A stretch of DNA of 64,000 bases from Cucumis sativus (GCF_000004075.3 NC_026658.2:2294001-2358000); one strand, 5' to 3'; positions 50,672 to 63,945 are shown, counted from the first letter of the stretch. The notes: generated by a model from the letters alone, not told the origin. Made by a program: numbers and translations.

Positions 50672-53390
50672 GTGAGTCCCAATGTTTGGCAACTATGGTG
50701 GCATTCACAAGTGCCACAAATGCATTTGTTTACGTCAGAACCATTTCACTTTCTCTCCTTTAAATAGTAATATATATGTGGACGGTATGCTCACTTTCAA
50801 ATAAATATATAGACTAAAATCTCATTTCTAGTCTTTTACATCTCATCTCGTTTTTACTTTTTAGTATAACAAAAATAATGATGGAAGATTATAGAGACGA
50901 AGAGTATGTTAAAACCGACATTAATCAAAACTCTCTTTCGTCAAATTCAAACAAAACAATTTGGTTACTAGTTTTAAAAATGTTCGTATTAAACTTTTGA
51001 ACTTTCAAATCTATTATAGAAGACATGTTTGGAAAGTCTTCAACACACACAAAGTTGTTTTGGTTTTCTAAACAACATATTTTTGAACTTATAAAAATAA
51101 AGTTATTAAATTTTAGGTTTTTTGAGAGTCGATTTGATTGACTGAAATCAACAGTTGTCCAAAAAAACTAAGAACCCAACCAATTGACCGATTTTTATGA
51201 CTCATGTAATTAATTCTGTCCAAAAACCAATCTATAAGCAATCCAATACAATAATGTAACAATTTTAAATGAAATATAAGCATTATAATGTAAAACGACG
51301 ATGTATTAATACTAGTGTTTCAATTAAAAAAAGTGTCAAAAATTAAATACTTGGAAATTGAAGAGTGATTGAACTGATGGTTGGTTTTCTATAACAGTTT
51401 TCTCCCAAAAGCAACGTACACCCCTATTTTATACCATCATCTTTGAGTTTTATGAGACTTATACTATATCTATCTCTTAACGTGCAATACAAATCGCAAC
51501 ACAACAATAAAGTGAACTTATTCAAGAATAATATAAAGAATTATATTTATTGGATTTATTATTGCCAAAAAAAATATATAAAATTTATGAAATGACATCA
51601 CGTGTTTTAAAAAGATCAAAATTTTCCATTAAAGGTTGGTTCATAGCTTTTTCTAAAATCCAAGAAAAGTTCCAACTTTTTATAAGGTTTATAAACCATT
51701 ATTTAAATGAAAACTCTTTATAGCATTTATCTAGAAGCTATAAGAAGTTTAGCATTTTCAAAATGCTATAAAAGTTCTAAATTACAAAATAATCATTCCA
51801 AAAACGAGCACCAAAAAAGAACTGTTAACCACTAAAATTATAAACGTTAAGCTCCATAAGATAGGGATATTGTAAAGAGTCACGATCCTTTATAATGTCC
51901 TAAATAGAAAGGAGTCTTTAAGAAGATAATATTCTTTGCACCTCGTAATATTCTTTAGGCCTTCATAATTTAATACGAGACTTTCCATTAGAAGTCAAAG
52001 TTCGAGTCTTCATCCATTTTCAGTCCCTTCCCCCCTCTTCCTATGGCTTCAGAGGATAGGCTTTCTCTCTAGTAAAGCTTTTTTGTGCAGTACCTGTCCT
52101 TATATGCATCAAAATAGAAGTAGCACTTTCTTGATTCTTGTGGCTTCTTCGCTAGTTCAATACTTTTTGAACCTTGTGTTCTTTCTTCTTCTTCTGGATA
52201 TTTTTTGCTGCTGATTTCTTTTTCTTCCTTTTCTTCTTTCTCCGTCTTCCTTAACAAAAAAAGAAACTAATAAGAATGTCAAATCCCTCTATTATATTCT
52301 GGACTCCAACTCAGTTGATCCCCTTCCCCGATCCAACTTAGGATAACCTCTAGCTAAATCACACTCATGAAAATACAAGATACTAGAACGGTAGATTCTA
52401 TCATGGATATACATAAAGGTGGGAAGATAAAAGACATAATTCTCGTGTGCGGACACTAGTCTGATTAGAAAATCCTTATAGGGTATGTTTTAAGAGCAAT
52501 TTTAGAAATAGTATTTTTTTTTATAAATAAATAAATAATAAATTAAAAGTGGTTTGAATTTAATGATTTGAATGTTAGGTGTAATACTAAAAGTGAATTG
52601 ATTGAAAGTGCATATTAAATAATAGATTTGTAAGCGACAAAAAGTGAGTTTACATGTCATTCGCATAAGAAGAGAATATATGGTTTTAATAAGTTTATGC
52701 AATACAGAGTGTAACAAAATGACAACAAATGAAAAAAAAAAAAAACTCCTCCACTCACCACTCCTAATACTAAATAAATACAATTTTAAATTCTCATACG
52801 TAACTTTGTAAATTTAAATAAAGTTTAAACTTTGGTGGCTAATCCTTGCTATTTTTATTTCTTGACAAATGTAATTCCACTTGAACAATAATTGAGCTTA
52901 ATTTACGCATACATAAGAAAACTAAAATAGGTTTTAAACTTGTAATCAATCAACCTTTTCTTATGGAAAGCACACTGTCATTCGTCTATAATCTCCAAAG
53001 CATGAAATCCTTGATAGACTACAAACTGCCAATCTACATTGTACTTATATATTAAATTCAAATTCAATGCGTAATGTGTTAGATTATTAATATTTTGAAA
53101 ATTAATTTCCAGCCTCCACTCCTACAGAAATTATACATATAAAACGAGGTATTTATGTTAAATTAGTAAATTAGAAAAAGTGAATAATTTATACATAATT
53201 CCAAAATCTATTACACAATGTAATATTTCACACAGCTTGACTTCAAAATTGACTCAGCTCAGATTGCAAAATTTTGGTACAACAAACCAAATCGGAATTA
53301 TAGGAATGAAACGGAAGTTGGGGAAAAATGATCAAGTGATGAAAGATAATTTGTGGGAACTGATGAACTTTGAGGATGCATTAACAATAA
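50672..53390. other. Intergenic between UGT and CMSS1 (convergent)
   Basis: AT-rich. A segment at about 51110-51430 ends in GTACACCCCTATTT and contains CAACCAATTGACCG and TGATGGTTGGTT. It resembles the MITE-like element at 29649 and may be a diverged relative. The open frame at 52069-52257 is Lys/Glu low complexity and was rejected. Confidence 0.5.
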
Positions 53391-56170
53391 CTAGATTTCC
53401 TTTTTTCTTCGTTTACGAGTAGGTTGTAAAGGTCCAAAGAGGCAAATTCGCAGCTCACCCTCAACTATCCGCGGGTGTAAGTAGCTCTTGTATAAATCCC
53501 AGAATTCATCTCTGCAATATGAATTTTATGAGCAGCTATTTATATAAAAACATTCTCTTCTAATTTGAACATAGATCGAGGAAGTTGAGACAAGTTATAT
53601 AAAGGAGGTTTTCAAACCTGACTTGTGGAAGTGAAAATAAAGAATATCCCTTGACATCTGGTTGAACGTCCAGCACAATGACGGCTAGTCTTGACAGCCC
53701 CAACGCCTCAATGTCAATCAATTTTTTAATCCTAAAATAGACACAGAAGAGTATGTATATGAGAAGAGATAGATCCCGGAAGAATGTAGATAATCAATAT
53801 AGATGCTCAACAGTACTCCATTAGAAACAAAATCTGGAACTAGAATTCCTGAACGATAAACCCAATACAAAAAAAGCCTAACCTGCTCGGTGTACCACTC
53901 GCAATGTTAACACGGTTCTTCAACAGCTGTACCTGCACCCATCATAAAGGGAATAACAATAACAGTTCAAGAGATATGAAAACCAAAACCGACAACTGGA
54001 TGTTTTAAGAAAAACCACCAAGTAATGTTGCATTACACAGATGGTTAGAGACACAATTGAAATTAGATGTCATTTGAAACAATTTTGCACAATTCAAAAG
54101 GATCTTGAACGAATTCAGCAGAAATGTGAACTAGACGGAATTATCTAAATCACAACAGAATAACAAAACCTGGAATTGCCTCATCCCCCCTTTCATCTTG
54201 GACCAAAAACATACTTTATGTGGTAATTGCATAGATTACACCCAATAAACAATTATAGGGATCAGACTGACGTGCAATAGAGTTCAGCATAGTATCTACC
54301 TCTGATGAAATTTTCAAATTGTCTTCATTTCCCATACTTTAAAAATAAGATAACATAATTGTGATCACCATAGGCAACTGAAAATAATATTGGGAGTTCA
54401 GTTGAAGATTTCACATAAAAATAAGAGATCTGTGTCCAAAATGGATGTAAGAAAACAAAAAGAAGAGGGAACGCAAAAAATTTAAAGGAAAAGTTAAGGA
54501 TGTTAATGATTGTTTGAAGAGGTCAACGGGGAATGCAAAAATGCCAATTCTCTATCCTTGTTTTTTAAAAAACCATTAAAAATAACAAGAAAAATTCAAG
54601 TCTAGCATTCATAAGCTCAGAAATGACAACCATGTTATTGAGAAAACGGGATCAGACTGACGTGCAAATAAAAAGTTCGGCATAGCAACTGCATCTGAGA
54701 AACTTTTCTAGTTTGTCATCACTTCCCAAACAAAATAAAGAAAAGCAGTTGCATGGATGCACATGGAAACCACTAATTGGCCAAGACACCCAGTTACCAA
54801 AAAAAGAATAGAGCCATAAAAATCACCAATTGCTAATGCTGAATAATGTTACTTGTTATGTGTTGAAGAATCAAGAAGCTAAATCACTGCTTGAGCTTTC
54901 CAAGCTCATGAAGAGAAGCAGTGTATAACAAACACTTTTCACAAAATTAATCATGTGACCATGAAGATCAAAACTGGAATGAATCACAAAGATAAGATAA
55001 GATCAGTTTCAGAAATCAGGAAAATTAAAAGCAAAGGTAATGAAAATACAGGATCAGACTGACGTGCAAACCATTAAATTCAGCAGTGTTTTTGCCTCAG
55101 ATGGTTTTTTGAATTATCTTCATCTCCCAAACAAAATTTTGAAACTACGAGGTTTTCAACATAAAGAAAAGAATGACTACTTCAGGCCTCTTAAAACATA
55201 TCAAGAACTCTTCCCACTTGTTCCAGATAGCAAAATATAAACAATTATCATCCACACTCTGTTTAGCGTTGATATACAACAAGCATTCAATTGAAAGAAT
55301 TGGTAAACCATACAACTTGAAACATCATCAAACAACAAAAACATATGTTACCCCTATCTCAGAATCATCTAAAAGAGAAAATATCATGGAAAGAAACTTC
55401 CACCTACCTGTTCCTCAACCTTCATGTGCTTCGAAAATAGCTTTACAGCATGGCATTCTTGAGTTATCGATCGAAAACCCCTAATAAATATAAATGAGTT
55501 ACACAAAAGCACGCACTTATTTCAAAAACATACTAGCAGAAAAAAATTATCCATCTTACTTTAAAAGTTCAATCGACCTAAGTGCAGATGTACTGATTAT
55601 AAGAACTGCAGGACTCCCAGGTTCAGTCCGTCCTTCCAAGAGTTCCCCCTTACATAGAATTTCTTTCCACGACGATCCAAAAGCTTCCTTAACATGTTTC
55701 ACCAAACTTTTATCATCCTGAACTGAACTTTCAGGAGGACCCAGAATGCATCTATCTACAAAAAATTTCAATCATAACAAAAACCAGATAAATTCTCACG
55801 CATTCAGAAAAGAAAAAATGGATGCCGAATACAATTAAACACTACAAAACATATTACATTATATTCCATGGAAAAAGAATAAGAATATGACACAGATTAG
55901 TAAAGCACCTTTCATGGAATCCAACTCAAGAGAAGAAACCTGCACATCATTAGCCGTTTGGAACTCATTCAGGAAAAAGCTGAAGGGCTCCAATGGAAGT
56001 GGCTCTGATGCAATGGCTTCACTACCATTTGTGGTCTCTTGAGCATGGCGATTGTGGTTCACATCGGGCTTTCTCTTCTTGGCGTTCCTAGGCTTATTAG
56101 GAGGCCGCTGTTTACGTTTATTTCTAGGGTTTCGAAGAGAAGACTTGTCTGCATTTTCTAAACCCACCAT
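53391..56170 (-). CDS. CMSS1: CMSS1/Cms1 family ribosome-biogenesis protein (complete, 6 exons, 271 aa)
   Basis: Cms1 proteins (Pfam CMS1) are nucleolar factors tied to the small-subunit processome. Exons: 55909-56170, 55560-55755, 55408-55480, 53883-53932, 53618-53731, 53391-53511. Total 816 nt, all in phase. The N-terminus is very basic (NPRNKRKQRPPNKPRNAKKR), a likely nuclear/nucleolar signal, followed by an acidic linker. The conserved core reads SPAVLIISTSALRSIELL, then HAVKLFSKHMKVEEQVQLLK, NIASGTPSRIKKLID, LAVIVLDVQPDVKGYSLF and RDEFWDLYKSYL. This is the degenerate helicase-like fold of the family. The C-terminus is basic again (PTRKRRKKEI). Length matches the human protein (about 279 aa). 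Intron 3 (53933-55407) is unusually long and holds three repeat copies. The promoter has site II and telo-box elements typical of ribosomal genes. Confidence 0.92.
54230..55140 (-). repeat. Three exon-like repeat copies inside CMSS1 intron 3
   Basis: ATCAGACTGACGTGCAA begins at 54261, 54651 and 55053, spacings of 390 and 402 bp. After each, similarity continues for about 85 bp, through a CAGCATAG-like and a CTTCATTTCCCA-like block. On the minus strand the copy at 54261-54340 opens as MGNEDNLKISSEVDTMLNSI, then ARQSDPYN. The other two give related but broken frames. The copies look like a duplicated, decaying exon or a tandem repeat. Confidence 0.75.
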
Positions 56171-56176
56171 TTTTTC

Positions 56177-56413
56177 TAGGGTTTAAGAGGACGAAGTGAA
56201 CGCCAAACTTATAGCCGGAGGAGGCGGCTAAAGAACGGAAATTCTTTGGGTTTTGTGGGCTTTTGTGAATAGGCCCAGTTAAAATAAGCATGTAGCCCAA
56301 ACACAAGGCCCAATTTCGACAATAGGTAATGTTTGATGGTATAGCCCTCCCTTCTCATTTGGCCCAACACGTTAAGTCTACGTGTTTGGATTGACTTGAA
56401 AAATTAGGGCCCA
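56177..56413 (-). promoter_or_regulatory. CMSS1 promoter: telo-box and six site II elements
   Basis: A telo-box (AAACCCTA, minus strand) sits at 56177-56184, just upstream of the ATG. Site II motifs TGGGCC/T follow: 56272-56277, 56294-56299, 56307-56312, 56361-56366 and 56408-56413 on the minus strand, and 56256-56261 on the plus strand. Site II plus telo-box is a known signature of plant ribosomal-protein and ribosome-biogenesis promoters, bound by TCP-class factors. Confidence 0.75.
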
Positions 56414-57701
56414 TTTGGTAATGTTTCTTTAAAAAAAAAAATGTATTAAAGAGTATAATAATTTAAAAAAATAAAAAACACTAATAAAACTAATTGAAGA
56501 ACGATGTTGTTGATAGATTGTAAAACTTATTTAAATGAACAAAAGTGAAACTACAAAGACGAACATTGAAAAAACTACGAAGAAGAGAAGAAACATGTAA
56601 CTTGTTGAAAAGAAATCGATGAGAAAGATCATGTATTCGTGATTTGGATTAAAAAATGTACCTTAGTGATGCTAACGGGTTTCTAGGGCATTTTTTTAAT
56701 TAACTTTCTAGGTACAAACAATCCAAACAAGGTGTTAGACTTGTTAATTATATTTTCTTATATGGGCATGTAGTCTTAAACTATGTTATCAATTTACCTC
56801 ACTTTATCATATATGCAATCATTTCCTATTTTGAATCCAAGGTGAGAAACTATATATTCAAGAAATTATTAAGTTTTTTTAGCTGAACATAAATATGAAC
56901 GACATGAGAAAAATATTCAAAGTAAAGTAATATACTATCTACATTAAAGTTGTTACTACTTACAAAACTATAGTTTTCAACTTTTCAACCATTTTACTAA
57001 AAATAAATCAAACCCATATTACAAAACATTGAAAACATTAATTTCTTATACAATGTATTCACAACAACATATTAATTCTCTAACCCTTACCTATATAGGT
57101 AGTTGGTAAGGTTGAAATTGATGAAACTCAACCATATTATATACTTATTCCAATATTTGTTTATCACAAGTTAAAAGGCATATGAGATTGTATAAGCATG
57201 GGCATAGTCCACTTTGTGAAGTGTTTGACATTTTGTTGAGATTCTGTCTTGCAAAACAAAAAGGGTCAATAAATAAAGAATAATACAAATTTTATAAGTT
57301 CTTCAATCTCCCACTAGAGCTTATGGTGGAATTACCACCTATGCTTCTAGAAGTTGACAAACATATATATATTGGATGATTTAACCAAACAAATATATCC
57401 TTAAAATCATGATGATAAGACATGACTATAAAGTACATACATACTCTTACATACATACATATATATCAATTTTATGTTTTTAACTCCATATTGTTGAGTG
57501 GAAATAAATAAGTGATGTTAGTGTTGTTGGGCTAAACATTTGAATTTGATATATATTAATTGATGTTTTAAATTCAAAGTTGCTAATGTGTGTATTGAGG
57601 TTGAATGGTTTTGGGTTGAGATCATAATGGGATATAAACCAACTTAATCATATGTTTATTTGGAGTGAATGGAGAGTTTTGGTTGCTTGGTTTTGTTTAT
57701 T

Positions 57702-57719
57702 CCCCCCCCCCCCCCCCCC
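57702..57719 (+). repeat. C18 homopolymer
   Basis: Eighteen C in a row within AT-rich DNA. True length is uncertain, since such runs are error-prone in all sequencing methods. Confidence 0.9.
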
Positions 57720-60700
57720 AAAGTTGATGGAGTATATTAATTAAATTATCACAAAAAAATCCCACGGAACCTTTATGTGACACTAATAGTAAACTTGTGT
57801 TGAAGAGAAAATAGTGTAGTAAAAGAGGAAAATTGCACACACCGTACACTTTGATGCTTAAGTTAAAGAGTTAAAGAAATTAGAGAAAGATTCAAGTTAC
57901 TTCATGTAGAGCTATACAATAATGTATTTTATAGAAAAGGTTGGTTTAGATTTTTTTTTTTTTGTTTTTTGAATATGATGATCTAATAATTTGATCAATC
58001 GTATATGAGATTCTTGGGCTCTAAGAAAATGCTAAACACACTTTACAAACGTCGATGGTTAGAAGGGTTTGGTCATGATCTCAACGATGATTTAGGCTAG
58101 TGGTATGTTGAGGTGCTAAAGTCAAACTCAACCCTATTGGCTCAATAGACATATGGGTAGTTGTGTTCAAAGATTCAACTCCACTATGTTGACTCGTTAT
58201 AATCCTAATTTAGTCATTATTCAGTTTTCTTTTAACCTTATTGATTAGGTTTTTTTTTTTACCAAAATCCCTCGTAATTAACAAATTGTATTATTTTGTT
58301 TTATCACTAAAAAAATTTGGATCCAACCATTGTAAAGGTAAAACATCAACCTAATCGAACTTTAAGATGATAATTGATTTTTTTTTTTATTTACCGACCT
58401 ATGCACGATTTGATCAAAAGAGAAATTAAAAAAAAGAAAAAGAAAAAAAGAAAGAAAGCTATATTGAAATGGGTTGTATTCCTAACGTCTAATGGGCCGG
58501 GTTACTCAGCCCAACGCACAAAACACATTTTTAAACCAATTTTAATTTACTTTTAATAATAGATTTAGCAAAATTCATATTTCAGATTATCTCTCATAGT
58601 TCTCCATAAATATAATCTTTTAATTCTCATACCAATGCCTCATTATAGGGTATGAAAAATAATTTTATTTGGTGAATAATCTAAACATGTTGTATAGTTT
58701 TAGTCCATCCTATCATCTTTCAAAATTTTCCTTTTTAATCCCCTCAATTTTGATAAAAATAAAAAATAAAAGGCTAATTCTTCTCGTCTTAATAGGTTGA
58801 ATATTTATAAATAACTAGATTGAAAATAAAAATGTGGGTATTAAAGTTGAATTATCGTAAATTAAGAAACTCATACCAAACGTAGGAAGAAAGAAAGAAA
58901 AAAAAGTAATGGAAGAGTTCTTCACTAAAATATAATTTAAAAATCGAAGACAAATATAATTTGAATAAAAACGCAAAACGGCGGCGTTTGGTTCAGACCT
59001 ACATCTAGACGCCAAATTAGAAGAAAATTTATAACAACAAAATTTGAAAGTCAGACATAGACTCTTATATTTCCAAAATGTCTTTACCATTTTTTTTCTC
59101 CAATTTTATTTTAATGTTATGTGATGTTAATCAATCATGCATGTTAATTCTAATATACTATTTATGTTGACTTTGTTTATTATTATTCATTTACAAAAAA
59201 AAAAAATTTAACATTTTAATCCAAAATTAAAACTTATTTAAAAACTAACAATAATTTAATTAAACATTTAAATCTATATAGTTTGACTTAAAATCACTTC
59301 TAAACATGTTTTTAATAATTCAAATTTGGAAGATTGTAAAATTATATATTAAATTAATTTTCGATTAAATAATAAAAAAGAAGTTCAACATACTATTTCT
59401 AGTTGATATATATCAAAGACTTAATATGTTTTAATTCATACATCCATCCTATCTAAAAAAAAATCCATTAAATATTGAAAATAAAAAGAAAAGTAAAATA
59501 ATATAATTATTGAACGATATATTTATTAGTATATTTAATAAATTTTCGAGAAATATTTATCACTATCAATATTTATCCACATTTTATTAATATTTTTGTA
59601 AAATCAACTATGGATTTTTTTTCTCTACTACGTTAAATTATTTCCACCCTTTAATTCAACATAAACACTAAACAAGTGATTCAATTTCACATAATCATGA
59701 TAAGTATACAATAGTTACTCTTTGTACACATTCAAATAATACATATCTAATATGATACAATATGAAATCAAAAATTAATTTGACAATCATATAGTATATT
59801 ATATTACAAATTTATTATCAGTTACCTTCTAACTTTAACTGATTTATTTTTAATTTAATTCTCACTGCTCACTAACATCATTATTTAATCTTAGCCATTC
59901 AAATCAAGACTACTATTTTTTTAATTATATACATTATATTTTCCTTAATTGAAACCAATTAAGGTGGCAACCCACTAATGAGGAAGAGAAAAAGAAATTA
60001 CAATAAATAATTAGGTATTGGGGATTTCTATAAAAGTCAAGGTTTTTGATATACATAAATATTTGTGTGTATATATTTTAAAAGCAAACGTAATGCTTAG
60101 GTATTAGGGATGTCATTTTTTATGTTTAAAAAAGAAAATTTGTTTGTCATATCTGGCTTTGTTGGGTTGGATATTTATTTATAATAAATGAGCAAAAGAA
60201 AAAATGTGGGAATTTTCAACTAGAAAATTCCAAAAATAGACCACCAGATTAGAAAAAGATTTGACATGAAACTTAATTAGAATACAAATATAAAATTAAA
60301 TTAGCCTACCAATTTCTACATCTCTCCTGCCCTATGACTCATTGCCCATTCTTTTCGTATATACACAATTACAAATTTTAACAATTCCACTGTTTAAATC
60401 CTTTCACACATAAATTTAAATCAATACAAGTATATTAAAATAATTGGGTTGCATCCTAGTTTAAATAATGATTTGAAATGTGTTTGATAACCTATTTATG
60501 ATCTAAAACTTAGTCATATACTCATTTATTGTTATTAGGGATTAACTACTCTAAATTGAATTTTGTTTGTTGAAAATTTTGTTTAATTCTTATCTTATAA
60601 TATCATATAATTTTCTTTTTAAAAATTATTAAAGATTAAGTGTAATTAATTTTGTTTTAAGCAGGTTTGTGTAAATAGTTTGTTAGTTTTTTATTTTTTA

Positions 60701-62894
60701 AAAAAAAAACCCTTATGATTTATAATATATTGTTTTATATATAATTTAATTTTACAAAGACTTATGGATAATATTATTTGGATCACAGTTTTTATCTTTG
60801 TAAATAATATTTAATGAAAAAATTTAAAATCAAATCTTAAAAGAACCCAACTAAACAGAAACCACACAAATTTTTTTAATTTGGTTTAGAATAGAAAAGA
60901 CATATCTCTACAAAATCAACAAAATATACTAATGTTGATTAAATTTAATCTTATGTACATATTTATATATTAGGCTCAAAATGGGTGCTAAGAAATAAGG
61001 CACAATAGACTTAATTATATGGTCTGAATAATTTGAAGAAAGCTATTTAATTTGTCAATGGGGTTGAAATGGATGGTTAATTAGGGTCATGTATAGTTTG
61101 ATGCACCATCATGATTCAATTATTGATTTGGTTTAATATTTGAACCAAAACTAGTGGTGCATATTCTTACCTAAAACCCAAAAATAGAAGTGATACATAA
61201 AGTAATTAGTGGAACAAAAAAAAAATGTACTTTTATTAATGATAATGTCTTTAGAGTAAATTTTAATTAATTATTACATCAACCGTATACTATGATCTTA
61301 TCATTCGAGCCAAGTTCAATTTATTTATTTTCTTTTTTCTAAAAAATCTTATTGGTTAAGGAATGAATTTGAGTTTAATTTCAAGATATGAATACGCTTC
61401 AACAAACTAAAATTATAATTAATATATGATTAATCTCTTTTTTCTTAGGCCTTTTATATTATCTATTAAAGTCGAGTAAGTGGAACTTTATTATATATAA
61501 TTAAGATATTTGTTTTTAATTACAAGTTATAAAAAAACTCAAATTAATAATTAAGTCAACTTAAGATAACTCCATTAATTAAAATAATATTTCATCAATA
61601 AAAAAGGTAGGTTGAAGTCGAATTCGAATTCGAATTTCCTTAAATAATAATATTCGGTAAAAAATAAGTACTTTAATTAGACAACAAAGATAAACATTAA
61701 TGCAGTTTTAAAAAGATAATATTTATTAAAAAAGAAAAATAAAAAGGAAATAACCAAAAGTTTAATTAAGAGTTAGTTTAATTATCATTTTGGTTCTTGA
61801 ATTCTAAGTTTCATTCCCTATTAATTCTCATACTTTAAATAATTTTATTTAAATCCACTCCTTGTATTTTCAATCGATTTCGAATTATCCTTCCAAATCA
61901 ATTTATATAAAAAAAACTTTAGTAACAATAATATTCATACAAGAAAATGTATTGTATAAATAAATTATCACAATTAAACATCAAATTTTTTATTTCTTTT
62001 ATAAATTAACTCTAACCTAAATAAATAAAGTGAAATAAAATAGCTAGAATTGAAGAATGATATTTGAATTTGATAATATGTGTGATTTCTATTTTTTAGG
62101 TTTACAATATAGTTTGATAGTGAAAGTCCTTAAAGATCAAAAGTCATGTGAATATGTTATGTCATTTCATATCCATATAATAATATAAGAGAAAAGAAGA
62201 AGAAGAAGAAGATTCTCAATAAATTGACAACCCAATTGCCAGCATGATTTCATCTTTACCTCATCCTTTTTTCTATTTTCCCTTTTGTTTCTTTATTAAT
62301 AATATGATAAATATAAGTAAATCTAATTTAAAAACTTACAAACGTTCGTTATTATTATAGATTCTTACGAGCTTGATCGTCGGTTTGCTTCTCTTGGCAT
62401 TGAGGCTATAAGACATCAAATCAAGCATGATTAAGTTATTTTTAATTGATGTATATTATTTGGTTTAGTTGATGAGTTCAAAACTCGAGACTTTGACTTT
62501 TTTCTTTTGATATATATCTTCTTTTCTGTCATCTCTTCTGGGTTCGTCTAGACTTTGCGCCTATGACAACATTCATCAAATATCACTTTTCTTAAAAAAA
62601 AAAACTAAAGTATTTAATAATATGACTTAATTAAATAGTTTCTTATAGTAATCATCCTAAATAAACTAGTAATATGTCAAACCAAGTAGTGTACCACATA
62701 GAGAAGATGTCACATCAAGTTTGATTATTTTTACCATATGAATAAGAAAATATTTAGTGTCACATTTTTATTATTCATTAAAGTTTTACAATAAGAAATT
62801 TAACCTTACTTAAAAGGTTCAAAGAACCAAAGCTATACAATCTAATAATTTAATATCTATTCATTCAAGTAGCCTTCTATTTTTTAATAGGGCA

Positions 62895-62907
62895 GGGGGG
62901 GGGGGGG
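62895..62907 (+). repeat. G13 homopolymer
   Basis: Thirteen G in AT-rich intergenic DNA, preceded by GGCA. One of three long G/C runs in the window. Confidence 0.9.
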
Positions 62908-63402
62908 TGATCATATAGAAGTGGCTTTATTATAGAAGTCAAGTCAAAATTAACTATTCAAAATTTATTAAATTTGCTTTTACCATGTGATCTAAGAGCC
63001 ATAATAATAAAAAATACTTTTCCAAAAGACTCATTATTTTGCCATATTTAGAATTAATTATTTGGGTTAATATTTAACTTTTTAAATTTTAGTTGATGAA
63101 AGTTTTAGTTAAAGATTTAAAAAACAAATGTTAAGAAATAGTTTTGAAAATGAGAGAGGGAAAAGAAAAGGTATGAAAAGGAAGAACGTTTATTTCATGA
63201 ATAAAGAGGGAAAAAAAGGTGTTGTTGAGAAATCATCATGATGATCCAATGTTGACATCATATTCATGATTGGTTCAAACCAAAATAAAAAGAAGTTTAG
63301 AATTAAAGAAAGAGAGGAGCCCACCTCTCTCTTAATTTCCCCACAATTTGTTTTGAATCTTCATGCGTTGTCCAAACCCAAAAAATCCCCAAATCCGTTT
63401 CA

Positions 63403-63410
63403 TATATAAA
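63403..63410 (+). promoter_or_regulatory. TATA box of the pirin gene
   Basis: TATATAAA, only 31 bp before the first Met codon at 63442. Transcription would then start about at that codon, favouring the downstream Met at 63535 as the real start. Confidence 0.55.
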
Positions 63411-63441
63411 TCCCCTAAATCCTCTCTTCCCAATTCACTTC

Positions 63442-63945
63442 ATGAGATTTTCACTTTCTCCCATTTTCAAATCCCCCGCCATTACCATACCTCCCAAATT
63501 CTCCTTCTCCTTCTCCTTCTCCGTCGCAGCCGCCATGTCCTCTTCCGATCACTCTCCCCCTGCCTTCGACCGTCCTCGCTCCGTCATCAAAAAGATTCTC
63601 GCTAAACTCCAACACGAAGGTGACGGCGCCGTCGTTCGTCGCGGCATCGGAAGGTCTCTCTTTCTTTCTTCTTCTTCTTCTTCTTCTTCTTCTTCTTCTT
63701 CTTCTTCTCCGATCCGTCTCTGATTTTATAATCTAATCTCTAATTCAGGAATGATTTGAAGAATCTAGATCCGTTTCTTATGCTCGATGATTTCTCCGGT
63801 AATTTCAATTCGGAATCTGACTGGTTGTTGTTTCTGAATTCGTTTTCTCCGTTTCTTCTTTTACTCAATAATTTTGTTTTCCGATTGTTTCTTTCCTTCA
63901 TTGCAGTCAGTCCGCCTGCTGGATTTCCCGATCATCCTCACCGAG
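63442..63945 (+). CDS. PRN: Pirin, first three exons (3' end outside window)
   Basis: Pirins are Fe-binding cupin proteins; Arabidopsis PRN1 interacts with the G-alpha subunit and some pirins oxidise quercetin. Exons: 63442-63653, 63749-63798, 63907-63945, joined in phase. The protein runs PRSVIKKILAKLQHEGDG, then AVVRRGIGRNDLKNLDPFLM, then LDDFSVSPPAGFPDHPHRG. The DHPHRG motif supplies the first two iron-binding His. Exon 3 ends in a donor at 63946 and the rest lies beyond the window. Two starts are possible. The Met at 63442 adds a Ser/Phe/Pro-rich 31-residue lead that could be an organelle presequence. The Met at 63535 (MSSSDHSPP) gives the usual length and fits the TATA position better. 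Which pirin paralogue this is cannot be told. Confidence 0.9.
63668..63708 (+). repeat. (CTT)n microsatellite in pirin intron 1
   Basis: About 13 CTT units just after the exon 1 donor, within a pyrimidine-rich region that also includes CTT units in the exon itself. Likely polymorphic. Confidence 0.9.

Larger units (their letters stand above)
56171..63441. other. 7-kb AT-rich intergenic region between CMSS1 and pirin
   Basis: The first 250 bp are the CMSS1 promoter. Beyond that the DNA is very AT-rich with runs of TAAT and TTAA words, C18 at 57702-57719, G13 at 62895-62907 and a GAA tract at 62195-62212. A GC-rich island (ACGGCGGCGTTTGG, near 58978-58991) stands out but has no gene attached. 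No coding exon or RNA gene was recognised. Confidence 0.6.

Noticed and set aside
52069..52257. Lys/Glu-rich small open frame
   Set aside because: Simple TTC-type repeat read as protein; nothing conserved.
58815..59090. 91-codon minus strand open frame
   Set aside because: No homology, AT-rich codon use and no promoter; chance frame around a small GC island.
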